Shown in pieces: positions 1 through 9,233 of a stretch of DNA of 64,000 bases. The notes under the pieces were generated by a model. The model searched no databases. It was not told the DNA's origin and was given only the letters and a program-made list of their open reading frames with translations. Numbering within the stretch: position 1 is the stretch's first letter; every line of letters starts with the position of its first letter. Origin of the DNA: Acinetobacter calcoaceticus ANC 3811 (lineage in GTDB: Bacteria; Pseudomonadota; Gammaproteobacteria; Pseudomonadales; Moraxellaceae); contig NZ_KB976986.1 of NCBI RefSeq assembly GCF_000399665.1, forward strand, positions 1,274,240-1,338,239. Reading direction: 5' to 3'. The position numbers and the translations under genes were made by a program.

Positions 1-494
1 TTACCAACCGTGTCGGCAATTTCCTGATGACTTAGACCAAATTCATCATGAAAGCGCTGTAAAGCTATTGCTTGATCAATCGGATTTAAATCTTGACGCT
101 GAATGTTTTCAATTAATGCTAATGCAATTGCAACCTGATCATTTAAATCACGAACAATTGCTGGAATTTCAGTTAAACCCGCAATTTGTGCTGCACGCCA
201 ACGACGTTCACCCGCAATGATTTCAAATGGATGAGCTTCATCATCAACTGGACGGATGACAATAGGCTGCATCACCCCATGTTTTTCAATAGAAGATGCC
301 AGCTCTTGTAAATCATGCTCATGAATAAAACGGCGTGGTTGATATTCACCACGTTTCAGCAAATTCACATCAACTTGCTTTAACTGTCCGTGGTCTAACG
401 CCTGTGCTTCCAGTTGTAATTTTTCTTTTTGAATTGAACCAAGTAATGCATCTAAACCACGTCCTTTAGCCAATCCGCGTTTTTTGATGCTCAT
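1..494 (-). CDS. parB: Chromosome partitioning protein ParB, 3' end cut by window edge
   Basis: ParB binds parS sites near the origin and works with ParA in chromosome segregation. The first 164 residues are visible, reading from an ATG at 494 with no stop before the window edge. They contain the ParB box GERRWRAA (residues 95-102), the arginine-rich patch of the CTPase fold, and the beginning of the helix-turn-helix (LSHQEIADTVG, 154-164). The start overlaps the parA stop in an ATGA arrangement, so parA and parB form one operon. The C-terminal dimerisation domain lies outside the window. Confidence 0.96.
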   Translation of the reverse strand, partial: MSIKKRGLAKGRGLDALLGSIQKEKLQLEAQALDHGQLKQVDVNLLKRGEYQPRRFIHEHDLQELASSIEKHGVMQPIVIRPVDDEAHPFEIIAGERRWRAAQIAGLTEIPAIVRDLNDQVAIALALIENIQRQDLNPIDQAIALQRFHDEFGLSHQEIADTVG

Positions 495-1273
495 ACTTTA
501 CTTCCTTTCTTCACTTTACTTCTCTTTAACATCTCAGCTGCAAGATTTAAGTATGCAACTGCACCTTTAGAACTTTTTTCGAAATAGATAACAGGTAAAC
601 CATGTGCTGGCGCTTCTGCTAAGCGAACATTACGTGGAACAACAGTCTCATAAAGCTTTTTGCCGAAATACTGCTCTAATTCTGCAGAAACATCACGTGT
701 TAAAGCATTTCGTGCATCGTACATCGTACGTATTACACCAATAATTTCTAAATCAGGATTGAGTGCCTTTTGAATACGATCAATGGTCTGAGTTAAATCA
801 GCTAAACCCTCTAGCGCATAATATTCGCATTGCATTGGAATAATTACACTATCTACAGCTGCCAAAGCATTAACAGTAATCAAGCTCAAGCTTGGAGCAC
901 AATCCACAATGATATAGTCAAATGAGTTTCTGATTTCATTCAAAGCATTCTTTAGAATGAATTCACGACCTTCCTGCTCTGCAATAGCAAGCTCTACACC
1001 TGAAAGTTCACGATTAGAACCTAGAACTTTATATCCAACTTCTGCTTTTTGAATGGCTGTTTCAATTGGAACTTCGCCAAGAAGAACATCTGTAATTGAA
1101 TACAAAAGATCGTTCTTTTGAATACCAGACCCCATCGTAGCATTACCTTGTGAGTCCATATCTACAAGTAATACACGTTTTTTTAATACAGCTAGAGACG
1201 CTGCAAGATTTACTGCAGTCGTTGTTTTACCAACACCACCCTTTTGGTTTGCAATCGCAATAATTTGAGCCAT
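491..1273 (-). CDS. parA: Chromosome partitioning ATPase ParA
   Basis: A ParA/Soj-type ATPase of 260 residues that binds DNA non-specifically in its ATP form and is stimulated by ParB. The deviant Walker A motif KGGVGKTT is at residues 11-18, the switch I region (LLVDMDSQGNAT) begins near 35, and the Walker B-type strand IIVDCAPSL is at 121-129. There is no N-terminal helix-turn-helix extension, so this is the chromosomal (type Ib-like) form and not a plasmid ParA. It lies between rsmG and parB, the arrangement usual for origin-proximal bacterial chromosomes. Confidence 0.97.
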   Translation of the reverse strand: MAQIIAIANQKGGVGKTTTAVNLAASLAVLKKRVLLVDMDSQGNATMGSGIQKNDLLYSITDVLLGEVPIETAIQKAEVGYKVLGSNRELSGVELAIAEQEGREFILKNALNEIRNSFDYIIVDCAPSLSLITVNALAAVDSVIIPMQCEYYALEGLADLTQTIDRIQKALNPDLEIIGVIRTMYDARNALTRDVSAELEQYFGKKLYETVVPRNVRLAEAPAHGLPVIYFEKSSKGAVAYLNLAAEMLKRSKVKKGSKV

Positions 1274-1294
1274 GGTAACCTTAATACTTTTTAT

Positions 1295-1927
1295 TTAGAT
1301 ACGTTGAAGTAAAAGTAAATGACGTTGTTCATCAAGTCTTGGTACGCGCAGTTCAATCACTTTACATGAAAAGTCCTGCTTGAGCTGCTCAATTTCGTCA
1401 ACTGGTACTACACCTTTCATCGCTGCGATTATACTGCTCTGATGAAGGTATGGCTGAGCCGCATCCACAAAGTCCGTTAAAGAAGCAAAAGCTCGACTTG
1501 TTATGACGTCAAACTGGCCAAGCTCATCAATTGTATCTTGATTCTCAACACGTGTTTGTACTGCCACAACGTTACTCAATTTAAGATCAGCAATAAATTG
1601 CTTCAAAAAACGAATTTTTTTACCATTAGAATCTAAAAGAACACATTGGCGTTGTGGCTGACAAAGAGCAACAATCATGCCAGGCATACCACCACCTGTA
1701 CCCACATCAAGCAGTCTACCTTCAGGTAAGTCATTTAAAATACTTAGACTATCCAACAAATGCTTCACTAACATTTCTTTCGGATCACGAATTGCTGTCA
1801 GATTATATGCTTTATTCCAAAGTACCAAAGCATCTTGATACTTTAACAATAATGCCAAAGCTTCATCGCTAAGCGATAAACCTAATTTTTGACTACCCTG
1901 TTGTAACTCTTGAAAAAACGGATGCAT
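1295..1927 (-). CDS. rsmG: 16S rRNA m7G527 methyltransferase RsmG (GidB)
   Basis: Methylates N7 of G527 in 16S rRNA using S-adenosylmethionine. It has 210 residues, the normal family length, and carries the Rossmann SAM-binding motif DVGTGGGMPG at residues 74-83. It is followed 21 bases later by parA on the same strand, which is the conserved rsmG-parA-parB order. Loss of this gene is known to give low-level streptomycin resistance; the copy here looks intact. Confidence 0.96.
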   Translation of the reverse strand: MHPFFQELQQGSQKLGLSLSDEALALLLKYQDALVLWNKAYNLTAIRDPKEMLVKHLLDSLSILNDLPEGRLLDVGTGGGMPGMIVALCQPQRQCVLLDSNGKKIRFLKQFIADLKLSNVVAVQTRVENQDTIDELGQFDVITSRAFASLTDFVDAAQPYLHQSSIIAAMKGVVPVDEIEQLKQDFSCKVIELRVPRLDEQRHLLLLQRI

Positions 1928-2014
1928 AAACAGATAACATCTAAGTAAAATTTAAAACAAAGTATACCCATTTATGCATCGTGGAACACTAGTTAACGAT
2001 TAGGGATTACACAC

Positions 2015-2704
2015 TTAATCGTAGAAGCCTTCACGAATTTGCAAATCTAGCTCCATTAAACGCTCAGGCGTTCCCACATCTACCCATGCACCTTTAAGCT
2101 TTTCACCAGATATTTTTTGATTGTGCATTGCTTGTTTCAACAGTGGAGCTAAAGGACGTTTACCAGCTTCCAATCCATCAAAAAGCTTAGGATGGATAAC
2201 AGACACACCACTAAAAGTGAGGTTCTCACCCATCACATCTTGATCGAATGTAAAAACACTTCCATCCAATAATGTAAAGTCACCTTCAGGGTGCTGTTTA
2301 GGATTATCAACCAACACAAGATGTGCTAAATCATCATTTAGCTGAATATGGCGTAGACCTTCAAAATCCATTGTCGTCCACACATCCCCATTCACTAGAA
2401 TAAATGGATCTGTTCCAAGTAGTGGCAAAGCGTTAATAATTCCACCAGCTGTTTCCAGCCCTTCATCCTCTCGTGTCCAGCGGATATCCACACCAAATTG
2501 AGAACCATCGCCTAAGCTGCTGATGAGTTTATCGGCCAACCATGCAGAATTGATGACGATTTCAGTCACACCAATTTTTTTAAGTTTTTCAATATGCCAC
2601 ACAATAAGCGGCTTACCGCCTACCTCAAGCAGAGGCTTTGGTGTATATAGCGTGAGTGGACGCATCCGATTACCCAAGCCTGCGGCAAGAATCATTGCCT
2701 TCAT
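2015..2704 (-). CDS. murU: N-acetylmuramate-1-phosphate uridylyltransferase MurU
   Basis: A 229-residue nucleotidyltransferase with the N-terminal signature AAGLGNRMRPLT (residues 7-18) followed by the catalytic Lys of TPKPL. Family knowledge: MurU converts MurNAc-1-phosphate and UTP to UDP-MurNAc in the cell-wall recycling shortcut of Pseudomonas, Acinetobacter and relatives. It shares a TAATG overlap with the upstream kinase gene, so the two steps are translationally coupled. Alone it could be called a general sugar-phosphate nucleotidyltransferase; the partner gene makes MurU the better call. Confidence 0.9.
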   Translation of the reverse strand: MKAMILAAGLGNRMRPLTLYTPKPLLEVGGKPLIVWHIEKLKKIGVTEIVINSAWLADKLISSLGDGSQFGVDIRWTREDEGLETAGGIINALPLLGTDPFILVNGDVWTTMDFEGLRHIQLNDDLAHLVLVDNPKQHPEGDFTLLDGSVFTFDQDVMGENLTFSGVSVIHPKLFDGLEAGKRPLAPLLKQAMHNQKISGEKLKGAWVDVGTPERLMELDLQIREGFYD

Positions 2705-3717
2705 TATGCTACTACCTCGTAGTTACCATATTTCGCGATGAACTTAGGCATAACTATGTCATTTATGAATAACATAAATTCATCAAGTTCAGCATAACCA
2801 CGACTTTCTTCGAGCAAATACCACATGACACGTGGTAAATCTTTTAAATAACCTGATTTACCATCACGCTCAAATAGACGCACAAAAATGCCCAGAATTT
2901 TAATATGGCGTTGAATAGCCATTAAATCTGCATCACGCTTGAACTGTTCAAAACTACGGTTTTGTTTGGCAGACTCAGGCAATAAGTCATAAAAGACTCT
3001 AAACCATTGGTAAACATGCTCTGCATTCCATTGAACATAAGCATCGCGAGTAATCGAAATTAGGTCATAAGTATCTGCACCAATGACAGCATCCTGAAAA
3101 TCAATTACCCCTAACTCTTGTTCATTTTCAATCTTCATCAGATTACGACTGTGAAAATCACGATGTACAATCACTTGCGGCTGAGCCAGTGCAGTTTTTG
3201 CTAACAAATCGAAAGCATCATCAATCACCTGTTGCTGCTTCGCATCCGGAATAATCTGCAAAGATGGCAGCATCCAGTCAGTCAACAGCTTCATTTCAGC
3301 TAACAATTTTTCATAGGAATATGCAGGAAACTGCTCCTGACCATTCACAGACTGCAAATGAATCAGCTGTTTAAAGCTTTGCTCATAATATTTATCGACT
3401 GTTTCATCATTTAATAATGTCGACAACAGTACATCACCAAAGTCTTCCAATAACAGAAAACCTTGAGCTAAATCTTTCGCGACGATCTGCGGTACGCGTA
3501 CGCCATGGCCTGCAAAAAATTCGTCAATGGTCACAAACGGAACACAGTCTTCTTTTTCTGGAGGGGCATCCATGAGCATATACGTTTTATTTTGTAACTG
3601 GATACGCGCATAACGGCGGAAGCTTGCATCACCTGCTAAAAAAGCGATCTTAAATTGATCACTTTCAAGAACAGATGTAAGCCATGTATATATCAATTGT
3701 TCACGTTGTGTATTCAT
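2704..3717 (-). CDS. amgK: N-acetylmuramate/N-acetylglucosamine anomeric kinase AmgK
   Basis: An aminoglycoside-phosphotransferase-fold kinase of about 337 residues that phosphorylates the anomeric OH of MurNAc and GlcNAc. The catalytic loop HRDFHSRN is at residues 185-192 and the metal-binding DFQDA at 206-210. The ATG at 3717 is preferred over an in-frame TTG two codons upstream. With murU it forms a recycling route that bypasses MurA, and in other bacteria this is linked to intrinsic fosfomycin tolerance. It is divergent from lptD, with about 120 bases between the two starts for both promoters. Confidence 0.9.
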   Translation of the reverse strand: MNTQREQLIYTWLTSVLESDQFKIAFLAGDASFRRYARIQLQNKTYMLMDAPPEKEDCVPFVTIDEFFAGHGVRVPQIVAKDLAQGFLLLEDFGDVLLSTLLNDETVDKYYEQSFKQLIHLQSVNGQEQFPAYSYEKLLAEMKLLTDWMLPSLQIIPDAKQQQVIDDAFDLLAKTALAQPQVIVHRDFHSRNLMKIENEQELGVIDFQDAVIGADTYDLISITRDAYVQWNAEHVYQWFRVFYDLLPESAKQNRSFEQFKRDADLMAIQRHIKILGIFVRLFERDGKSGYLKDLPRVMWYLLEESRGYAELDEFMLFINDIVMPKFIAKYGNYEVVA

Positions 3718-3837
3718 TTGCAATAAAATCTAAAACAAGCTGAGATTTTTGAAGGGTTAAGTGTAGCCACTTATAAACTTTTTCTCTATCATGCGACAAT
3801 AATTAATTGTGAATTAGCATACTTGGTTAATGAGACA

Positions 3838-6276
3838 ATGAAGCATCAGTTTAAATTTAATCCTTTAGCGACAGCTATTTTTACGCTCTTATGTGGCTCC
3901 ATACAATCAAGTTATGCTGAGTCAGCTGATGTTGTCTCCAATATAGACAATAATCAACTTAAAGCGAGCATCAAAGAAGCCTACCCGGGTCAAGAGTTCT
4001 TTCAACAGTATTATGTTGATAAATCTGCACCTGAGGCACAGCTTCGTGACAATAAATATTTAAGCTCGGCATTTTGCCAGGGTACATGGGTTACACCGAT
4101 TAACCCACAGACCAAAGCCTTAGATGCCGATAAGACGACTTCTGTCGTTACGGCTAATTATGGACATTATAATCCTGCCGGTGATTCTGTTTTAGAAGGT
4201 GACGTCGTTATTGATCAGGAAGGACGCACAGTTCGCGCTGACAAGGTTACGATTGATAAGACCCAAACCTTTGCACATGCACAAGGCCGAGTACAACTCG
4301 CTCAAGGTGGGTTACTTTCACAGAGTGACGAAATTAATTACAACCTAAAAAACCAGACTGGTAATTTAGAAAATAGTTTTTATATTTCAGAACAACAACA
4401 TGCACATGGTCATGCAGGAAAAATCGAAAGAACATCGCCAAATGTGATGGTTCTTAACGATGCCACCTATACGACTTGCCCACCGGGTCAAAAACCAGGT
4501 TGGAAAATTCAGGCAAATAAAATTGAGTTAAATCAGGAAACTGGACGTGGTACAACCCACGGAACAAAACTATATGTTAAAGATGTTCCAGTTCTAGCAA
4601 TTCCTTACTTTAACTTCCCGATTGATGATCGCCGAACTACAGGTATTCTCAATCCACAGTTTGGTTTCTCAAATGATGGTGGTGTTGAGCTTTCTGTTCC
4701 AGTTTATTTAAACCTCGCACCTAACTATGACCTGACACTTACTCCGCGTTATTTAGCAGACCGTGGTGCCATGTTAAAAGGTGACTTTCGATATTTAACC
4801 GATGGATTTGGTGCTGGTGAAATGTGGGGTGGCATGCTGCCATCTGACAAAGAATATGATGATAAAGATCGTAAAGATTTCCATTTTTTACATAACTGGG
4901 ATATCAACGATCAATGGTCGACTAATCTAGAGTACAACTATGCTTCAGATAAAGACTATTTCTCAGATTTAGATAGTAGCCCTAACTCTAAAACAGACTT
5001 AAACTTACGTAGAGCATGGGAACTAAACTACCAACACGGTATTCCGGGTTTAAAAGCTCAGCTTAAAGTCGAAGATTTCCAGACACTTGATCCTGACATT
5101 GCCGATGTTGATAAGCCTTATGCACGTTTGCCACAATTCTTATTGAATTATGTGACGGGTAATCCATTAGGCTTACAATACGAATTCAATAACGATACTG
5201 CATACTTCAAGAAATCAATTACTGATGATTCTGCTCAGGAAAGTAGTGGTACACGTATCTACAACCAGTTTGCAACGCGCTACAACTACCGCACACCAGC
5301 AGCATTTGTAATTCCTGAGGTTTCCGTACGTTCTATTCAAACATTCTATGACAAGGACAGTATCGCATCTCAAAATCTTGATGGTGGTTCTGAAAATAAA
5401 TCAGTCGTTGTACCTCAATTTACATTAGACACTGGACTGAATTTTGAACGTGAAGGCAAGTATTTACAAACGCTTACCCCTCGCGCATTTTATGCCTATG
5501 CCCCATACAAAGACCAAAGCAGCTATCCAAACTTTGACTCAACTTCAGCATCAGTAAGCTACGATCAATTATTTAACCCTTACCGTTTCTATGGACATGA
5601 CCGTCTTGAAGACAACAACTTTCTATCACTTGGCGTAAGTTATAGTCTTTTTGACACAGTAGGCTTAGAGCGTTTACGTGCAAGTGTTGGTCAAAGTTAT
5701 TATTTTGAAGATCGCCGTGTGACATTAAGGCAACAAGACGAGATTGATACCGAACGCAATACGGGTCCAGTTGTAAGTTTAACAAGTCAATTAAACCAAA
5801 ACTTCACAATCGCAGCCAATTCAGCATGGATGTCTAATGGTGATAACGCTCAGCGTGATTTCCAAGTTTATTATACTGGAGATAAAGGAAATCTTTATAA
5901 CTTAGGCTATTTCTATCGTAAAGATATTGCAGGTCGCCAAGATACTTACGATCAGGTTGTTGCATCGTTTATACAACCAGTTAAAGACAATTGGCGTATT
6001 ATGGGCCACGTACAATATGACATGGACAATGATGTTGCCCGAGAGATCTTGTTAGGGGTTAACTATGAGTCATGTTGCTGGGGCATTTCTGTCTATGGTC
6101 GCTCATACTATAACGATCTAGATGATCCAAAATCTCCAGATGTTAGTGAAAAACGTGCCATTATGGCCGAAATTACACTAAAAGGTTTAGGTGGTTTAAA
6201 CAATAAACTCGCGTCTTTACTTGAAAATCGCGTTTTAGGTTTTAACAAAATTAATCAATCTTGGACACAACGTTAA
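3838..6276 (+). CDS. lptD: LPS-assembly outer-membrane protein LptD
   Basis: Outer-membrane beta-barrel that inserts lipooligosaccharide into the outer leaflet together with LptE. The ATG at 3838 gives an 812-residue precursor with a signal peptide ending near SSYA-ES (about residue 28). It has an OstA/LptA-like periplasmic domain (about 100-230) and a long C-terminal barrel. The disulfide cysteines are visible as C80, C214 and the adjacent pair C746-C747, matching the inter-domain cysteine arrangement of the family. A TTG five codons upstream was rejected as start because the ATG begins directly at the signal peptide. It overlaps surA by one base (TAATG). Acinetobacter can lose LOS synthesis under colistin; this copy is full length. 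Confidence 0.96.
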   Translation: MKHQFKFNPLATAIFTLLCGSIQSSYAESADVVSNIDNNQLKASIKEAYPGQEFFQQYYVDKSAPEAQLRDNKYLSSAFCQGTWVTPINPQTKALDADKTTSVVTANYGHYNPAGDSVLEGDVVIDQEGRTVRADKVTIDKTQTFAHAQGRVQLAQGGLLSQSDEINYNLKNQTGNLENSFYISEQQHAHGHAGKIERTSPNVMVLNDATYTTCPPGQKPGWKIQANKIELNQETGRGTTHGTKLYVKDVPVLAIPYFNFPIDDRRTTGILNPQFGFSNDGGVELSVPVYLNLAPNYDLTLTPRYLADRGAMLKGDFRYLTDGFGAGEMWGGMLPSDKEYDDKDRKDFHFLHNWDINDQWSTNLEYNYASDKDYFSDLDSSPNSKTDLNLRRAWELNYQHGIPGLKAQLKVEDFQTLDPDIADVDKPYARLPQFLLNYVTGNPLGLQYEFNNDTAYFKKSITDDSAQESSGTRIYNQFATRYNYRTPAAFVIPEVSVRSIQTFYDKDSIASQNLDGGSENKSVVVPQFTLDTGLNFEREGKYLQTLTPRAFYAYAPYKDQSSYPNFDSTSASVSYDQLFNPYRFYGHDRLEDNNFLSLGVSYSLFDTVGLERLRASVGQSYYFEDRRVTLRQQDEIDTERNTGPVVSLTSQLNQNFTIAANSAWMSNGDNAQRDFQVYYTGDKGNLYNLGYFYRKDIAGRQDTYDQVVASFIQPVKDNWRIMGHVQYDMDNDVAREILLGVNYESCCWGISVYGRSYYNDLDDPKSPDVSEKRAIMAEITLKGLGGLNNKLASLLENRVLGFNKINQSWTQR

Positions 6277-7586
6277 TGAAGACAAAGCATCTTAAACAGT
6301 TTTTTAAAGCAACTACCCTTGCTGCCCTAATCTCTTCATCAATGCATAGTTTTGCCCAACCCGCTGATGAAGTTGTGGCAATTGTGGACAATAGCGTAAT
6401 TTTAAAAAGCGATCTTCAACAAGGGATGGCTGAAGCCGCTCACGAACTACAAGCACAAAAAAAAGAGGTTCCACCTCAGCAATATTTACAATTTCAGGTG
6501 TTAGATCAGTTAATCTTACGTCAGGCACAACTTGAACAAGTTAAAAAATATGGCATTAAACCTGATGAAAAAAGCTTAAATGAAGCTGTATTAAAAGTAG
6601 CAAGTCAATCTGGAACTAAAAGTTTAGAAGCTTTCCAGCAAAAGTTAGATGCTATGGCACCAGGAACTTATGAAAGTTTACGTGGTCGAATCGCCGAGGA
6701 TTTAGCGATTAGTCGTTTACGCCAACAACAAGTTATGTCTCGTATTAAAATTAGTGATCAAGATGTAGAAAACTTCTTAAAATCACCTCAGGGACAAGCT
6801 GCACTAGGAAACCAAGCACATGTAATTCATATGCGTATTACTGGTGACAACCCGCAGGAAGTTCAATCTGTAGCTCAAGAAGTACGTTCGAAGCTTGCGC
6901 AAAGTAATGATATTAACGCATTGAAAAAACTTTCAACTGCAAATGCAAAAGTTGATGGTGCTGATATGGGATTCCGCCCACTTTCAGACATTCCTGCTGA
7001 ACTGGCAGCACGTATTACCCCATTGCAAGAAGGTCAAACAACCGACTTAATTTCAGTACGTGATGGTGTACATGTTTTAAAGCTTATTGAACGTAAACAA
7101 AATGAACAAAAAGCATTAGTACCTCAATATCAAACTCGCCACATTCTCATTCAACCATCTGAAGTGGTTAGCCTTGAGAATGCCAAGCAAATTATTGATA
7201 ACATCTATAAACGCTTAAAAGCTGGTGATGATTTTGCAACTCTTGCAGCTACCTATTCAAATGATACGGGCTCAGCACGTGATGGTGGCAGCTTAGGTTG
7301 GGTAACGCCGGGCATGATGGTGCCTGAATTTGACAAAAAAATGCAGGAAATTCCTGTAGGTGAAATCAGCGAACCATTCCAAACTCAATTTGGCTGGCAC
7401 ATTTTACAAGTAACTGAAAAACGTGAAAAAGATATGACTCATGAATATCAAGAGCGTATGGCACGTCAAATTTTAGGTGAACGTCAATTTAATACTGAAA
7501 TCGACAGCTGGCTACGTGAAGTACGTGCAAATGCCTATGTAGAAATTAAAGATCCAAGTCTAGACAAAAAGAACTTACAAAAGTAA
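6276..7586 (+). CDS. surA: Periplasmic chaperone / peptidyl-prolyl isomerase SurA
   Basis: SurA escorts outer-membrane proteins, LptD among them, across the periplasm to the Bam complex. The 436-residue product starts at the ATG overlapping the lptD stop. It has a signal peptide ending near SFAQ (about residue 28), a helical SurA_N domain (about 30-160), a degenerate parvulin segment, then a canonical PPIC domain (about 285-385) with the signature DGGSLGWV and FGWHILQV. The 1-base overlap with lptD suggests coupled expression of a client and its chaperone. A hairpin terminator follows the stop. Confidence 0.95.
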   Translation: MKTKHLKQFFKATTLAALISSSMHSFAQPADEVVAIVDNSVILKSDLQQGMAEAAHELQAQKKEVPPQQYLQFQVLDQLILRQAQLEQVKKYGIKPDEKSLNEAVLKVASQSGTKSLEAFQQKLDAMAPGTYESLRGRIAEDLAISRLRQQQVMSRIKISDQDVENFLKSPQGQAALGNQAHVIHMRITGDNPQEVQSVAQEVRSKLAQSNDINALKKLSTANAKVDGADMGFRPLSDIPAELAARITPLQEGQTTDLISVRDGVHVLKLIERKQNEQKALVPQYQTRHILIQPSEVVSLENAKQIIDNIYKRLKAGDDFATLAATYSNDTGSARDGGSLGWVTPGMMVPEFDKKMQEIPVGEISEPFQTQFGWHILQVTEKREKDMTHEYQERMARQILGERQFNTEIDSWLREVRANAYVEIKDPSLDKKNLQK

Positions 7587-7603
7587 GTCTTTTTCTCTTC
7601 ATC

Positions 7604-7632
7604 AAAACCTGTGTTCATCACAGGTTTTTTTA
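7604..7632 (+). terminator. Rho-independent terminator after surA
   Basis: A 10-bp stem, AAAACCTGTG paired with CACAGGTTTT, closes a five-base loop and runs into a T tract. It lies 18 bases after the surA stop. Confidence 0.9.
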
Positions 7633-7654
7633 TGAATAAAATTTATATAATAAA

Positions 7655-7688
7655 AAACCGGCTATATAAAATAACCGGTTTTTTTAAA
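7655..7688. terminator. Second hairpin, bidirectional, between surA and fba
   Basis: AAAAACCGG and CCGGTTTTTT flank an AT-rich loop, with A and T runs on both sides. It can terminate the converging fba transcript on the minus strand and catch read-through from surA. Confidence 0.85.
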
Positions 7689-7705
7689 TTAAACCCTAAC
7701 GGGAA

Positions 7706-8743
7706 TTATTTATAACGATCAACCATTTTCTCTAAAGAAATTGGACGGATCTTGTCAGCATTTCCAGCTGTACCAAATGCTTCATAACGATCAACACAAA
7801 TTTGCTTCATTGTATCAACGGTTTTAGCAAAGTATTTGCGTGGATCAAACTCAGATGGATTCTCAGCCAAAAACTGACGAATCGCACCAGTTGAAGCTAA
7901 ACGTAAGTCAGTATCAATGTTGATTTTACGTACACCATGTTTGATTGCTTCTACAAGCTGCTCAACAGGTACACCATAAGTTTCGCCGATATTACCGCCG
8001 AACTCATTGATTACCTTTAACCATTCTTGCGGAACAGAACTCGAACCATGCATTACAAGGTGAGTATTTGGTAATGCCGCATGAATTTCTTTAATGCGGT
8101 CAATTGCCAAGATATCGCCTGTAGGTGGACGCGTAAATTTATACGCACCGTGTGAAGTACCAACTGCAATTGCTAGTGCATCAACATTTGTATCAGCAAC
8201 GAACTGAGTCGCTTCTTCAACAGAAGTTAAAAGTTGTGAGTGGTCAAGCACACCTTCTGCACCCACACCATCTTCTTCACCAGCCATACCAGTTTCAAGG
8301 CTACCTAAACAGCCAATCTCACCTTCGACAGAAACACCACATGCATGTGCTAAAGCAACAACATTACGAGTTACATCAACATTGTATTCGTAAGATGTAG
8401 GCGTTTTACCATCTACACCCAATGAACCGTCCATCATCACTGAGCTAAAGCCAAGCTGAATTGAACGCTGACAGATATCAGGGCTTGTACCATGATCTTG
8501 GTGCATTACCACTGGAATATGTGGCCATTCTTCAATTGCAGCCAAAATAAGATGGCGTAAGAATGGAGCGCCTGCATATTTGCGAGCTCCAGCTGATGCT
8601 TGAACAATTACAGGTGAATTGGTTGCATCCGCGGCAAGCATGATTGCGCGCATTTGTTCTAAGTTATTTACGTTAAATGCTGGTACGCCGTAGTTATGTT
8701 CAGCAGCGTGATCCAAGAGCTGGCGCATTGAAATGAGTGCCAT
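7706..8743 (-). CDS. fba: Class II fructose-1,6-bisphosphate aldolase
   Basis: Zinc-dependent aldolase cleaving fructose-1,6-bisphosphate to glyceraldehyde-3-phosphate and dihydroxyacetone phosphate. It has 345 residues, with the metal-site motif HQDHGT, the downstream HGSSSVP loop and NIDTDLR of the phosphate site. These mark the long class IIB (Fba/CalB-type) form. Acinetobacter lacks a complete Embden-Meyerhof glycolysis, so the gene probably serves gluconeogenesis mainly. It lies downstream of pgk and a small lipoprotein gene on the same strand, although terminators separate them. Confidence 0.95.
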   Translation of the reverse strand: MALISMRQLLDHAAEHNYGVPAFNVNNLEQMRAIMLAADATNSPVIVQASAGARKYAGAPFLRHLILAAIEEWPHIPVVMHQDHGTSPDICQRSIQLGFSSVMMDGSLGVDGKTPTSYEYNVDVTRNVVALAHACGVSVEGEIGCLGSLETGMAGEEDGVGAEGVLDHSQLLTSVEEATQFVADTNVDALAIAVGTSHGAYKFTRPPTGDILAIDRIKEIHAALPNTHLVMHGSSSVPQEWLKVINEFGGNIGETYGVPVEQLVEAIKHGVRKINIDTDLRLASTGAIRQFLAENPSEFDPRKYFAKTVDTMKQICVDRYEAFGTAGNADKIRPISLEKMVDRYK

Positions 8744-8818
8744 AATATCCTCCCAGGTAGTGCGGGTTATTCTACCCTTTCATTTATTTCAATTCAGCAA
8801 CAAATCACAGTATTTCAA

Positions 8819-8850
8819 AAAAAATCCCCGCATATGCAGGGATTTTTTAA
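8819..8850 (-). terminator. Terminator after the small lipoprotein gene
   Basis: AAAATCCC and GGGATTTT form a stem around a short loop, with T-rich tails on both strands. It lies 15-45 bases beyond the stop of the minus-strand lipoprotein gene. Confidence 0.85.
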
Positions 8851-8864
8851 CAAAAAACAACAAA

Positions 8865-9110
8865 TTAATGTGTTTCTGAAGCAGCAGCCTCACTTGGTGC
8901 ACTACCTTCAACCACATCGGTATTCTTTTCATCTAAAACTGGCTTATCAATCGCATCAATTGCTGCTTGTTGCTCAGGTGTTACTTTTTCAGAAACAGCC
9001 GTAGAAGCTGCTGATTCTTGCCCAGCCTGAGATGCTTCATCTTTCTTAGCACAAGCAGTCAACATCATCGGTACAATTAACAGAGCAGCAAATGTAAGCT
9101 TTAAATTCAT
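8865..9110 (-). CDS. Small lipoprotein, function unknown
   Basis: An 81-residue protein whose N-terminus is a lipoprotein signal: Met-Asn-Leu-Lys, a hydrophobic stretch, then the lipobox LTAC, so the mature protein begins at that Cys. The rest is acidic and low in complexity (Ala, Ser, Glu, Asp rich), with no recognisable domain. I chose the ATG at 9110 over a GTG one codon upstream. It sits between pgk and fba with its own terminator. The composition resembles small Acinetobacter lipoproteins of unknown role; no enzymatic function can be read from it. Confidence 0.8.
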   Translation of the reverse strand: MNLKLTFAALLIVPMMLTACAKKDEASQAGQESAASTAVSEKVTPEQQAAIDAIDKPVLDEKNTDVVEGSAPSEAAASETH

Positions 9111-9186
9111 CACTATTGTCCACAGTTGGTGATTTAATGCTCGCTATTTTATTGCAGATATATGACAGTTTAATGACCTATCCATG

Positions 9187-9214
9187 AAAAAGGGACTGGT
9201 TACCCAATCCCTTC
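9187..9214 (-). terminator. Terminator after pgk
   Basis: On the minus strand AGGGA pairs with TCCCT, with further GG/CC pairing inside, followed by a T tract. It lies about 20 bases beyond the pgk stop. Confidence 0.75.
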
Positions 9215-9233
9215 TTATTTTTAGATAACAGTG